NCBI GenBank assembly: GCA_964417725.1
Contig: CAYQIV010000002.1
Span: 88,803-152,802 of the forward strand
Length of the DNA: 64,000 bases
Direction of reading: 5' to 3'
Source: SHZI01 sp964417725
GTDB lineage: Bacteria > Pseudomonadota > Gammaproteobacteria > Steroidobacterales > GCA-2729495
Below, in pieces: positions 49,612 to 59,073 of the stretch. Under the pieces are notes generated by a model, which did not search any database, was not told where the DNA came from, and worked only from the letters and a program-made list of their open reading frames with translations. The position numbers and the translations under genes are program-made. The number at the start of each line of letters is the position of its first letter. Positions within the stretch are counted from its first letter, which is position 1.

Positions 49612-50547
49612 ATGAACAGCGCCAGTGACAAGGCCCAGCCGGCAACCGCCGGGAGTTCACGCCTCTGGCGCCCGCCGGTGGTCGGCATCATGACCACGGT
49701 GATCATGCTGTTCGCCATCGGCCTCGGCCATGCGGCCATGCGCGCCGTCGAGCAGGCGCTGGGTCACGACAACACCTACGTCGCGGCGGTCGGTATCGGT
49801 GCGCTGGCGATCTGGTTGCTGTGGACCGGCGTCAGGTCGGGCAACGAGAACTATGCGACCTGGGTCGGGTTCTTCGCCGGCCTGGGCATCTGGATGTCGT
49901 GGGTCGAGTTCTTCTACATGTACTACGGGCGCAAGAACTTCGGCATGTTGCCGCGCATGAGTGGGCTTGAGGTCACGCAGGAACCGGAGTACCTGATCAT
50001 GGCGGCGACGGTCGGGGTGTTGCTTTTCCAGTGTGCGTACTACACCTTCGACAAGGACACCCGTTGCAACATGTTCGTCTGGATCCAGAACCGGTTGCGC
50101 CTGCGTGCGGCGCTGGGTCCTTCGACGAAAACGGCGCGCGATCGCAACTACGCGCTGATCACCTTCATGGAAACCATCTACGTGACCTGGTTCTGCTATG
50201 CGTGGAACCTGCTGGTCTTCGATCCTGCCGTGGTCGGCACCGGGAGTGGTGCGCAGTTCGCCATGTACGCGACCGTTTTCGTTTCCATCACGTGGGGCGG
50301 CTTCTGTTTCAGCCGGCTTGTCAGGTACCGGCGCACGTCGAGTGCCCTGCGCTACGCGATCCCGACGGCCAACGTCTTCTGGATCAGTGTCGAGATCTCC
50401 TCGCGCCTCGGGCTCCTCACCGAGGTCTGGCTGGAGCCGCAGAAGTACACGCTGGAGATCGCGCTCTACGCGCTCGCCTTTGCTGCGCTGTCCGTGATGA
50501 TCTACCGCGCACCCAAGAAACCGTCGGAGGTCGGGGAATGGAAATGA
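49612..50547 (+). CDS. Unrecognised eight-helix membrane protein
   Basis: About 311 residues with eight hydrophobic segments, many with aromatic residues: GIWMSWVEFFYMYYGRKNFG in helix 3 and METIYVTWFCYAWNLLVF in helix 5. A loop between helices 4 and 5 has FDKDTRCNMFVWIQNRLRLR. I do not recognise the family and no enzymatic motif is evident. A GGAG site precedes ATG 49612; ATG 49597 is an alternative. The gene is divergent from the TetR regulator with a shared operator candidate, and its end overlaps the next gene by 10 bp. Confidence 0.7.
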   Translation: MNSASDKAQPATAGSSRLWRPPVVGIMTTVIMLFAIGLGHAAMRAVEQALGHDNTYVAAVGIGALAIWLLWTGVRSGNENYATWVGFFAGLGIWMSWVEFFYMYYGRKNFGMLPRMSGLEVTQEPEYLIMAATVGVLLFQCAYYTFDKDTRCNMFVWIQNRLRLRAALGPSTKTARDRNYALITFMETIYVTWFCYAWNLLVFDPAVVGTGSGAQFAMYATVFVSITWGGFCFSRLVRYRRTSSALRYAIPTANVFWISVEISSRLGLLTEVWLEPQKYTLEIALYALAFAALSVMIYRAPKKPSEVGEWK

Positions 50548-50939
50548 TGGCGTGGGTCCGCCACTGCGGCCATGTGGCCATGCTGCTGCTGGCCACGGCC
50601 GGCGGCCCGGCTTCCGGCGCGCCGTTGGCGCTCCGTCCCGGCATGGGCGGTGTTGCCGATTTCGGCGCGATCCGCTGTGAAACCCTCACTGTCATGTACC
50701 CCGCGGGCCCTAACGGCGTACGTCAGGCGGTGTTGTACTGGACCGAGGGCTACGTGTACGCCCGCACCGGCCAGACGATGGATGCCTTCCTCGCACGCCG
50801 GCCGCACGAGGTGCCGTGGGACTTCGAGCGACTGACCGGCCATGTCGTCGCGTTCTGTGCCGCGCAGCCCGACGCCCTGGTGGCCATGGCTGTAGAGGAC
50901 CTTTGGGTGCGCCTCGGTGGTGCTTCCCCAGCGCCCTGA
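50538..50939 (+). CDS. Small exported protein, HdeA-like
   Basis: 133 residues with a signal peptide (cleavage near GPASGA). The mature part has one cysteine in IRCETLTVMY and one in VVAFCAAQPD, spaced as in HdeA-type acid-stress chaperones, together with WTEGYVYAR, similar to the helix motif of that group. This suggests a disulfide-linked periplasmic helical protein; the family call is tentative. It overlaps the membrane protein gene by 10 bp, so the two are co-expressed. Confidence 0.6.
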   Translation: MEMMAWVRHCGHVAMLLLATAGGPASGAPLALRPGMGGVADFGAIRCETLTVMYPAGPNGVRQAVLYWTEGYVYARTGQTMDAFLARRPHEVPWDFERLTGHVVAFCAAQPDALVAMAVEDLWVRLGGASPAP

Positions 50940-51002
50940 GTGCCTGTTTTGCCTGCGTCCTTTGAAATTGCATCAACAGACATCAATCAAGGAGCCGCCG
51001 AC

Positions 51003-51509
51003 ATGACGCCTTCCCGTTTTCTTTTCATTGCGCCGGTGCTTTTGGCCCTGGCCGTGCCACCTGTCAGTGCCATGGACGATGCGCAGCAGGCCGCGGTTGA
51101 CGTGGTTCACGCCTTCAACGGGGCGATGAGCGCCAGGGATGGCGAGCGCATGCTCGACCAGTTGGTGGTCGAGGGCGTGCAGTTCGACCTCAGGCCGGCC
51201 CACGCCGGCCAGGGCGCACACGAGATGGCCGAGCCGTTGCGGGCACGCTGGGCGCGCATCACCCCGGCGCTGTTCAATGGCACGCGGGCGTTTACCCGCC
51301 AGGCCACCATCCTCGACGTGCGTGCCAGCGCCGATATCGCCACGGTGTGGGCAACGGTGGCCAGCCGCATGGAACTGCTCAAACCCGGTGCGCCGATCGA
51401 CAACGCCTTCACCGAGGTCTATCTGCTGGTGCGCACACCTTCCGGCTGGAAGATCGGTGCCATGGTCGACGACCGGGGTACCGACAGGCTGCTGGGCACC
51501 GGTCGCTGA
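51003..51509 (+). CDS. Exported SnoaL/NTF2-like protein
   Basis: 168 residues with a signal peptide ending PVSA (about residue 23). It has an NTF2-like cone fold pattern, AAVDVVHAFNGAMSARDGERM near the start and SGWKIGAMVDDRG at the end. Such proteins bind small molecules or act as isomerases; catalytic residues are not evident. AAGGAG at 50988-50993 supports ATG 51003. It is third in the group with the 8-TM and HdeA-like genes. Confidence 0.72.
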   Translation: MTPSRFLFIAPVLLALAVPPVSAMDDAQQAAVDVVHAFNGAMSARDGERMLDQLVVEGVQFDLRPAHAGQGAHEMAEPLRARWARITPALFNGTRAFTRQATILDVRASADIATVWATVASRMELLKPGAPIDNAFTEVYLLVRTPSGWKIGAMVDDRGTDRLLGTGR

Positions 51510-51537
51510 CTGCATCCGGGGCCGCTGACCGGCCCCT

Positions 51538-52335
51538 TCAGCCCGGGTGGCCCAGACGCCGGGCCAGGGACGCGTCGTGGGCGCACATGCCGTCGCGGGG
51601 TGGTGGCAACGCGAGGCAATCCCCCTGGCGGGCGATGCGCAATCCGGCTGCGGCCAGCGCTTCGCCATCGGCTGCCGAGCCGTAGTGGTAGACGGTCATC
51701 TGTGCGCGCAGTGCCGGGGCATACTCGCGCTGCAGGTCATCGAGACCAGTGTGCGACGGGTTGCCGTGCAGGTCGCAGTCGTGGATGAGCGGCATGCGGC
51801 CGTCGGCAAAGGCTTCGACCTGCTCCGGCACCGGGCGGGTATCGCCGGTGTAGAGAAAGCTGCCTTGCAGGCACAGCCCGGAGGCCGTGCCTGGTGAATG
51901 GTGACGAACCGGGAAGATGTCGAACCAGAGCCCGGCGTGCCAGAAGCCGTGGCCTGATGGCACCAAGTGCAGGCTGTCCCAGAAGTTGACGCCCCCCTCG
52001 GCCAGCGGGGCCGGGTAATCGCCGATGCGTCCGTGCAAGGTAGGCACCAGGCTCGCGGCGCAGTAGACCCGCGTCGGTGGTGCGCCGCCGGCATCGAAGT
52101 GGCTGGCGACGAACAGGCGCTCGAGACCGCCGATGTGGTCCATGTGTGCGTGGGTGATGAACACGGCGGGTGGGCGGGCCCCGTAATGCCTGATGCAGGT
52201 CTCGAGTGCTTCCACGCCGCAATCGACCATCAGCAGGGGCGCGCCATCGCGTTCGAGGACGACGCTCGATGAGCCGAGCACCTGCGTTGCCGCGGCATTG
52301 CCCACGCCGAGGAAGCGCAGCGTCCAGGCCGGCAT
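51538..52335 (-). CDS. Metallo-beta-lactamase-fold hydrolase (RNase Z-like)
   Basis: 265 residues. The zinc-binding THAHMDHIGGL (HxHxDH) lies near residue 78, with an additional histidine in FPVRHHSPGTA and the aspartate of FLYTGDTRPVP, as in the RNase Z/ElaC and related MBL hydrolases. The N-terminus FLGVGNAAATQVLGSSSVVL is also of that type, but the whole length and lack of an exosite argue against tRNase Z proper. Cytoplasmic. It faces the previous gene and is divergent from the GGDEF-EAL gene. Confidence 0.85.
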   Translation of the reverse strand: MPAWTLRFLGVGNAAATQVLGSSSVVLERDGAPLLMVDCGVEALETCIRHYGARPPAVFITHAHMDHIGGLERLFVASHFDAGGAPPTRVYCAASLVPTLHGRIGDYPAPLAEGGVNFWDSLHLVPSGHGFWHAGLWFDIFPVRHHSPGTASGLCLQGSFLYTGDTRPVPEQVEAFADGRMPLIHDCDLHGNPSHTGLDDLQREYAPALRAQMTVYHYGSAADGEALAAAGLRIARQGDCLALPPPRDGMCAHDASLARRLGHPG

Positions 52336-52526
52336 CGTCAGGCCCTGCCATGAAACCGTGTAGCCATGGCGCGATTTAACCACAGTCGTCACCACCGCGA
52401 GCGGTGCTTGCCCGGCGCATGACGCTGAAACCTCCCGATGGCACGCCAGTCATGTTGTCTTTGTTCCAAACCGTGCCACAATGCCGACGCAGGCTCTTGC
52501 CGTTCAATGCAGGATCCGGGCAGGGG

Positions 52527-55205
52527 ATGGAGCACAACCTGACATTGACCGGGCTACAGGATTCCCTGGGGGGCGCACGCACCGCCGGTGGCCTTGACGT
52601 CGTGTATACCAAGCTGGCCGTCGACCTGCAGAACCTCGCCAGCGAAGATGATCCGGCCATCCCCGCAAGGGCCCTCGACGTGCTGCGCGAGGACAGCTGT
52701 TGCGATGCCGTGTGCATCGCGCTGTTCGACGCCGATGCGCGTACCGTTGCCCGGGTGCAGTCTGCACGCAGCACGTTCACGGTCTGCAATCCAGATACGC
52801 TGACCGGCCTCTCGCTCGACGATATGCCGTGGCTGGAGCGGCGCCTTTCCCATCTGCGCCTGTGCGCCATCGCCGACACCATCACGGCCAGTGAACCGCT
52901 GGCCACGGACGCTGCGCGCTTCGCTGCGCTCGGTGCCGGTGCGGTGCTGCTCGTGGGCTTCGATGTGCGGGGGCGGCGTGCCGGTTTCATGGCCATGTTC
53001 TTCGGTCACCCGCAGCCGGCCTGGAGTGCGGACCACCAGTTGTTGCTGAAGCTGCTCGGTGCGAGCTACGCGTCGGGCCTCGAACGGCTGCGCAGCGGCC
53101 ACGACCTTGGTGCCATCAGCGAGAAAGACGGCCTGCTGCGGCTGGTGGCCAACGACGGCGCCTGGGATTTTGATGCCGCGGGCAATCGCGTCGAATACTC
53201 ACCGCGCTGGTGCGCGATGATGGGTTACGAGCCTGGCGATCTTGCACGCAGTGCGCCGGACTGGCGTCGTATCGTCCATCAGGACGACCTGGCGCGGCTC
53301 CAGGCCCGCCTGCGCGACCATCTTGCCGGACGTACCCCGTTGTTCGAAAGCATCCACCGCATGCGGCGCAAGGATGGTGAGTGGCGCTGGGTTTCCTGTC
53401 GCGCCAAGGCGCTGCTCGACGAGCATGGCCGTCTGCGTCGGCTGATCGGCGTCGAGACCGACATCACCGAGCAGAAAGTCTACGAGGAGGCGCTGTTTCG
53501 CGAGAAGGAAAGCGCCCAGATCACCCTGCAGTCGATCGGCGATGGCGTGGTGACGACCGATGCCGAGGGTAACGTCGAGTACATCAACCCCGTCGGTGAG
53601 GAGCTGACCGGCTGGAAGATCGATGACGCGGGTGGTCGGCATGTCGACGAAATATTCCGCGGTTTCCACGAGGAAACCTGCGAGCCGATCGAAAATCCGG
53701 TGATGAGCGCCATCCGGCGCAACCGTTCGGTGAAGTCGGTGCGGCCGTCGCTGCTCATCCGCCGCGATGGCAACGAACTGTACGTCGAGAGTACCGCGTC
53801 GCCGATCCGCAACGACCGGGGTGGCGTCACCGGCTGCGTGCTCGTGTTCCACGACGTCAGCGAGTCGCGCGAACTGAACCGCCGCCTGTCCTATCACGCA
53901 AGCCATGACATCCTCACCGGGCTGGTCAACCGCCGCGAATTCGAGAGCCGTCTCGAGCGCGCGCTGAAGAGCGCCAAGGCCAAGGAAACGGCCTATGCCC
54001 TCCTGTACATCGACCTCGACCAGTTCAAGATCATCAATGATTCCTGCGGTCATGGTGCCGGCGACACGCTGCTGGCCCAACTCGGTGCGCTGCTCAAGTC
54101 GAAGATCCGCTGGCGCGACACGCTGGCGCGGCTCGGTGGCGACGAGTTCGGCCTGATCCTCGAGTCGTGTACCCCGGACGAGGCGATGCACACCGCGGAG
54201 ATGCTGCGCGAAACGATCCGCGAACACCGCTTCACCTGGGATGACCGGACCTTCCGGCTCGGCTGCAGCATCGGCATCGTGCCCATCACCGACGACAACG
54301 AGAACGTCGCCGCACTGCTGACCGGGGCCGACAGCGCCTGCCAGGCGGCCAAGGAGGCCGGCCGCAACCGCATCCACTGCTTCCGCCAGAACGACATGGA
54401 CCTGATGCGCCGGCGGCGCGAAATGCAGTGGGCGGCGCGCATCAGCAACGCGCTCGAGGAGTCGCGTTTCGATCTCTACCGCATGACCATCCTGCCGCTG
54501 CAGGGAGAGGAGCCGGGCGCACACTATGAACTCTTGCTGCGCATGCGTGACGAAAACGGTGCGCTGGTCTCGCCGGACCTGTTCATCTCGGCCGCCGAGC
54601 GCTATGGCCTCATCGCCAACATCGACCGCTGGGTCGTCGAGAACGCCTTCCGCTGGCTGGTCTCGGAGGCCGACGAGCGCGAGCGGCTGGCGCTGTGTTC
54701 GATCAATCTCTCCGGGCAGAGCCTCGCCGACAACGACTTCCTGCCCTTCGTCATCCGCCAGTTCCAGCGCAGCGGGCTCGACGCAACCAAGATCTGCTTT
54801 GAAATCACCGAGACCGCGGCCATCGCCAGCTTCGCCCAGGCGAGCCGTTTCATCAACGCGCTGAAGGACCTCGGCTGCAAGTTCGCCCTGGACGATTTCG
54901 GTACCGGGCTGTCCTCGTTCGGTTACCTGAAGCACTTCCCGGTCGACTACCTCAAGATCGACGGCTCGTTCGTCAAGGAAATGCTCCACGACCCCATCGA
55001 CCGCGAGATGGTCCGCTCGATCAACGAAATCGGCCACCTCACCGGCAAGCGGACCATCGCCGAGTTCGCCGAAAACCAGGAAATCATCACCATGCTGCGG
55101 GGCATGGGCATCGACTACGCGCAGGGCTACGGCGTGGCCGAGCCGCGCCGCGTGCTGATGGCGGCTCCACCCGCGGTGGAGTCAAGACGCCCGCAGGTCC
55201 CGTAG
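52527..55205 (+). CDS. GAF-PAS-PAS-GGDEF-EAL cyclic-di-GMP signalling protein
   Basis: About 892 residues. An N-terminal GAF-like domain (about 30-190) precedes two PAS domains (about 210-330, then 345-450; the second ends at the conserved DVSESRELNRRL linker). The GGDEF domain has an intact LGGDEFG near residue 545, and the EAL domain has YELLLRM in place of EAL, then DDFGTGLSSFGYL and KIDGSFV, which are intact. A diguanylate cyclase is likely; phosphodiesterase activity is possible despite E-L-L. No transmembrane segment is evident. Start ATG 52527; the open frame extends to 52404. Confidence 0.9.
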   Translation: MEHNLTLTGLQDSLGGARTAGGLDVVYTKLAVDLQNLASEDDPAIPARALDVLREDSCCDAVCIALFDADARTVARVQSARSTFTVCNPDTLTGLSLDDMPWLERRLSHLRLCAIADTITASEPLATDAARFAALGAGAVLLVGFDVRGRRAGFMAMFFGHPQPAWSADHQLLLKLLGASYASGLERLRSGHDLGAISEKDGLLRLVANDGAWDFDAAGNRVEYSPRWCAMMGYEPGDLARSAPDWRRIVHQDDLARLQARLRDHLAGRTPLFESIHRMRRKDGEWRWVSCRAKALLDEHGRLRRLIGVETDITEQKVYEEALFREKESAQITLQSIGDGVVTTDAEGNVEYINPVGEELTGWKIDDAGGRHVDEIFRGFHEETCEPIENPVMSAIRRNRSVKSVRPSLLIRRDGNELYVESTASPIRNDRGGVTGCVLVFHDVSESRELNRRLSYHASHDILTGLVNRREFESRLERALKSAKAKETAYALLYIDLDQFKIINDSCGHGAGDTLLAQLGALLKSKIRWRDTLARLGGDEFGLILESCTPDEAMHTAEMLRETIREHRFTWDDRTFRLGCSIGIVPITDDNENVAALLTGADSACQAAKEAGRNRIHCFRQNDMDLMRRRREMQWAARISNALEESRFDLYRMTILPLQGEEPGAHYELLLRMRDENGALVSPDLFISAAERYGLIANIDRWVVENAFRWLVSEADERERLALCSINLSGQSLADNDFLPFVIRQFQRSGLDATKICFEITETAAIASFAQASRFINALKDLGCKFALDDFGTGLSSFGYLKHFPVDYLKIDGSFVKEMLHDPIDREMVRSINEIGHLTGKRTIAEFAENQEIITMLRGMGIDYAQGYGVAEPRRVLMAAPPAVESRRPQVP

Positions 55206-55341
55206 CCACGGCCCACCCGCGACGGCACCCCGTCGTCGCCATGGATCCGGCCATGCCGCATCTCCGTGCTGCCAGACGGGATCCGCTGGCAGATCGTCAA
55301 CCCCGGTCGTGGGTTGGGTACCGGCGTGCACTGGTGCCGGT

Positions 55342-58300
55342 TCAGGGGCTATCGCTGCCGGGCGCTCCGCGCTCCTGCCGGCCGGCGCGCGGCTGCGGTG
55401 GTGGGGCATAACCCGCCAGCAGCAGGTCGATGCGTGCCAGTGTTTCCTGCAGAAGGCCGATCTGGGGCATCCGTTGCCATGCCGCGTGTGTCTCGACGGT
55501 TGTGGCACGCCGGGTGATTCGCTCGCTGACGTGCGCGCGCCGTTCGGCGAGTGCTGCACGCAGCGCATCGGCTGGCTGGCGCCTGTCGACCAGTGCCGCG
55601 ACGACGTCGTGCGGCGCCATGGCGCCTTCCCGGGAGAAGAGCGGTGCGAGCGGCTCGCCGTCGTCGTCCGGCCATGTGGCGAGCGTGATGGCGGCGAGTG
55701 CGTAATGACGCAGATAGAGGCCTGTCGCCTGCCGATACTCGTCGCTCCGCCGAACGTTGGCCTCAAGCCGCGCACTGCGGGCGGCGCGTTGCTGCCAGTA
55801 CAAGCGCTCGACATCGGTGGCAAAATCCGCCAGTTCTCCCAGCCCTCCCAGACGGTCGTGTCGTACGAGTCGTGCAGGCAGTGATGCCCCCGTGCAGCGC
55901 CCGCCGTTGATGTCCGTCGTGTCGTCGCCATGCCACATGGCAGGGGCCAGGTGTGCCAGGCAGGCGGCGCGGCTACACCCCTCGCCATCGCTGCGCCATG
56001 CAAAGGTGCACTGGCGGCGTGCCTCATAGCTCGCCACCGTAACCCGCTCCGTCCCCGGGTCGAGTCCGAGCGCGTGACGGGTGGTGGTGGTCGGGATGAA
56101 ATTCACGTCCACCTGTGCCGACAGCTCGACGGCCCCGTGCAGGTGATTGCGAAGTGCGCCCTCGTCGCGCGTGAAGTCCACCGCCTCGGGGCGGAATCGC
56201 CGCAGGCAGACCTCGATCCGGCCGAGGCCATCCAGTCCCGCCCAAAGGAAGGGACGCGGTACCAGGGTGCTGAAGCGCATCGGCGCCAGTGCCATTGCGC
56301 CGATGCGCGTGCGGTTCCATGCCTGGTCCAGCTCCGAGGCCGTGACCGGTGCGCTGAACAGGCGTCGTGCCGTGGTACCCAGCCCCTCCACCGGTACGGC
56401 GAAGTCGGCATCAGTGCTGTCGCTGCACAGTGCAAGCCGCGGTGCGCTGCCGGTGGAGTCGGCGAGGCGGGCCTCGATCAGCTCCAGCTTGCGCCCCCCT
56501 GGCAGTGCCTGGTGCAGGTCGCTACTGAGGCGCTTGCCATAGCGATCGGCATCCGGGTCATCGAGCGCCCGCAGGCGATTGATCAGTGCATCAAGGCTTG
56601 CCTGGTACTCATCGAGCGCGCGTCGATGCAGGTCGTGCCTGAACGTGCCGGTTGCGCCGTCGACGACCAGTCCCTGTAGCGCCTCGTGGATGCGGAAGCC
56701 TGCGCTGCGCAGCGTACGCAGCACCTCGGTACGTTGGCTGTACGCCGTGGGGAGAGCGGGATTTTCCTGATAGAGGCGCAACAGCGCTGCAGCATACTGC
56801 TGCCACTCGAAAGGATCGACGAGTGCCAGGGCGCCCGCCGTGTCGGTATGGGCCCATGACAGCAGCAGCGGGTAGTGGTGATGGAAGGGGAATCGGGCAT
56901 CGCCCGGCGCGATATGGTGCGCGTCGAGCAGGTAGTCGGTGGCGCGGGTTGCGTACTGGGCGCGGCGTACGGCACCGTGCAGGAAGCGCTCTTCGCAGCG
57001 ACGGAATTCCTCGGTCCGCAGTCGACCGCTGCGCGTGTCCCGGTTGCGCAGACTGAAGCACCGGTCGTTGTCGGCATCGAAAGCAGCCCAGCGTCGCGCA
57101 TCGTCGGCGTGAAAGCTGGCACGCAGCCGGGAATGCTGCGCACTCTCGATGCGCTCGACGTCGTCGCGGATGACGTCGAGCGTTACGCCGAGGCCAGCCA
57201 GCCGGGCGTCCAGGGCATTGGCTGCCTGCTGCCCCTCGTTGCGCAGGCCGACATGCTGGCGGTAGTTCGCCTCGTGCAGTCCCCTCACCAGGTTTGCCAG
57301 TGCCTCGGGGGGCATGGTGCCGGCAGCGGTGCCGCTGCCGGCCGGTGCGTCGAACAGTGACAGCGCCTGGATGCCGGCGTAGAGCAGTCCCGTGCCCGTG
57401 GCTGCGGCGAGGAAGCCGTCCAGTGTCGTCTTGCGTGCGCGCAGGCGATTCCATTCAAGCAGTGGTGCGCGCATCACGCCGAACGTCCCGGCGAGTCGTT
57501 CCGCGCCGGCCAGTTGGGCGGCACTGCGACCGAAGGCCAGCATCAGATCGAGTTCTTCGTTGTCCGTGTCGGTATCCGGGTCTGTTGCCGGGGCGTGGAT
57601 CCGGGTGGTGATCGCCTGCCAGTAGTGGCGTGCGACATCGCCGCCCGCCGGTGGGTTGTCCAGGCTGGTCGCCAGGCGTGCGATGCCATCGCCGAAGGCC
57701 GGTAGCGCTGCAGCCTGTCGCAACACGGGGTCGCGGGCCAGACGCGCCGCGAGTCCGGCAGACAGGGAAACGCCCGCCATGGCCTTGGCGAACAAAGCAT
57801 CATGTGCAGCCACGCAGGCAGTCACCGGTCGGCACTTTTGCCAGACATCGGCGCTGATGCCGAGATCTGCCCGTCCCAGCAGGCTGCCGGCGAACTCGTA
57901 GCGCCCACCGACCGTGATCCGGGGTGCGACGACACGGTCCAGTGCCGACAGGTACGACTCCGGGCCACGCCCGATGCCCGCGGACGCCGTCAGCGCGGCT
58001 GCCAGAGTATCCGCCAGCCGATATGCGCCTGCCGTTGTGCCATGGCGTGTGCGCAAGGTTCGGGCCAGCGCCATGCCAGAAACCACCAGCCCATGGAAAT
58101 CGGCTTCGTCGGCGGTCGCGGGGAGGGCATTCCAGAATGTGACGTAGGTTGCGGCGAGAGCCGGGTCGGGCTCGATGTGACGATTAACGGCCGTGACATA
58201 GGCGGCCAGTGCGGCGGCGGCCTGCGTCGTTTCGCCGGCGGTCCCGTCGACCATCGCCATGAAGGCTGGCTGCCCGCCCTGGCCATCAGGTCCGTCGACA

Positions 58301-58401
58301 CCGGTCGCACCATGCAGGCCTTTGACGTGCGCGGTGCAGAGCAGGCACAGGACGATCAGTCGGCCCGCCACGTGGCCTCCATGCATGCCGTCACCGTTCA
58401 T
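55342..58401 (-). CDS. Large exported protein of unknown function
   Basis: About 1019 residues, starting at ATG 58401 or 58386. A signal peptide (GRLIVLCLLCTAHVKG) is followed by a long mostly helical sequence, low in recognisable motifs, with scattered paired cysteines. I recognise no domain; the segment QCTFAWRSDGEGCSRAACLAHL has four cysteines. No catalytic signature was seen. It overlaps the upstream DTW gene by about 11 bp, so it is co-transcribed with that gene and nadC. Codon use looks like its neighbours. Confidence 0.65.
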   Translation of the reverse strand: MNGDGMHGGHVAGRLIVLCLLCTAHVKGLHGATGVDGPDGQGGQPAFMAMVDGTAGETTQAAAALAAYVTAVNRHIEPDPALAATYVTFWNALPATADEADFHGLVVSGMALARTLRTRHGTTAGAYRLADTLAAALTASAGIGRGPESYLSALDRVVAPRITVGGRYEFAGSLLGRADLGISADVWQKCRPVTACVAAHDALFAKAMAGVSLSAGLAARLARDPVLRQAAALPAFGDGIARLATSLDNPPAGGDVARHYWQAITTRIHAPATDPDTDTDNEELDLMLAFGRSAAQLAGAERLAGTFGVMRAPLLEWNRLRARKTTLDGFLAAATGTGLLYAGIQALSLFDAPAGSGTAAGTMPPEALANLVRGLHEANYRQHVGLRNEGQQAANALDARLAGLGVTLDVIRDDVERIESAQHSRLRASFHADDARRWAAFDADNDRCFSLRNRDTRSGRLRTEEFRRCEERFLHGAVRRAQYATRATDYLLDAHHIAPGDARFPFHHHYPLLLSWAHTDTAGALALVDPFEWQQYAAALLRLYQENPALPTAYSQRTEVLRTLRSAGFRIHEALQGLVVDGATGTFRHDLHRRALDEYQASLDALINRLRALDDPDADRYGKRLSSDLHQALPGGRKLELIEARLADSTGSAPRLALCSDSTDADFAVPVEGLGTTARRLFSAPVTASELDQAWNRTRIGAMALAPMRFSTLVPRPFLWAGLDGLGRIEVCLRRFRPEAVDFTRDEGALRNHLHGAVELSAQVDVNFIPTTTTRHALGLDPGTERVTVASYEARRQCTFAWRSDGEGCSRAACLAHLAPAMWHGDDTTDINGGRCTGASLPARLVRHDRLGGLGELADFATDVERLYWQQRAARSARLEANVRRSDEYRQATGLYLRHYALAAITLATWPDDDGEPLAPLFSREGAMAPHDVVAALVDRRQPADALRAALAERRAHVSERITRRATTVETHAAWQRMPQIGLLQETLARIDLLLAGYAPPPQPRAGRQERGAPGSDSP

Positions 58402-59062
58402 CCGTCGGCAACGGGGTGGCCGCGTCGCGGACCCGTTGCAACATCGTGCGCAGCGTGCGGCGCAGGTCGGTGCGCACGGCTTCGGGTTCACCCAGTGCGG
58501 GCAGCACGTCCGCGACCGCCTCGAGGGTCGAGACCCACTCGCGGCGCGGTGCGGCGCGCAGCCGACCGTACATCGTCGGCTCGCGCGGGGCGAGCAGCAG
58601 CCGCGGAAGCTTCGTCAGCCATGGATTGCGCCACCACAGGCTCTTGGCCTGGCTCCAGGTGCCGTCGAGGACGATGAAGCCGTGCAGTCCGTGCCGCGCC
58701 AGGTCGATCGAGCGGCCCTTGCGGTCGACGAGGACCACCGGAACCGCGGGGCCCGGGCTGCGTGCGCCGGCCGGGGGTCTGGCCACGGCCAGCACGGCCC
58801 AGCGCGCCGGCAGCCCCCCCCTGAGTCCCAGCGCGTGGTCGAGGGAGGCCCATGACAGGCCGACGCGCAGGCGCGCACGGGTCAGCTGGCGGGTCAGCAG
58901 GCGTGCGGTGCCGAGCAACGCGTCCTGTTCCCCGGGATGCTGCAGGATGACCACCTGCAGCCGCGTGTCGAGGGACGTGGTGCGGTCGCAGATGCACACC
59001 GGCGGCGGCTTGCCGCAGTCCGGGCAAGACGGCTCGCCGGCGGGGAGGGGAGGCGGGTGCAT
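58391..59062 (-). CDS. DTW-domain protein (tRNA-uridine aminocarboxypropyltransferase family)
   Basis: A 223-residue protein. An N-terminal zinc-type cluster CPDCGKPPPVCICD is followed by the SAM-binding core with LQHPGEQDALLGTARLL and the diagnostic VLDGTWSQAKSL (DTW signature). Family members install 3-amino-3-carboxypropyl groups on tRNA uridines (acp3U). The C-terminal REWVSTLEAVADVL helix is typical. It starts 11 bp after nadC's stop. Confidence 0.88.
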   Translation of the reverse strand: MHPPPLPAGEPSCPDCGKPPPVCICDRTTSLDTRLQVVILQHPGEQDALLGTARLLTRQLTRARLRVGLSWASLDHALGLRGGLPARWAVLAVARPPAGARSPGPAVPVVLVDRKGRSIDLARHGLHGFIVLDGTWSQAKSLWWRNPWLTKLPRLLLAPREPTMYGRLRAAPRREWVSTLEAVADVLPALGEPEAVRTDLRRTLRTMLQRVRDAATPLPTDER

Positions 59063-59073
59063 GGGCAATGGCC

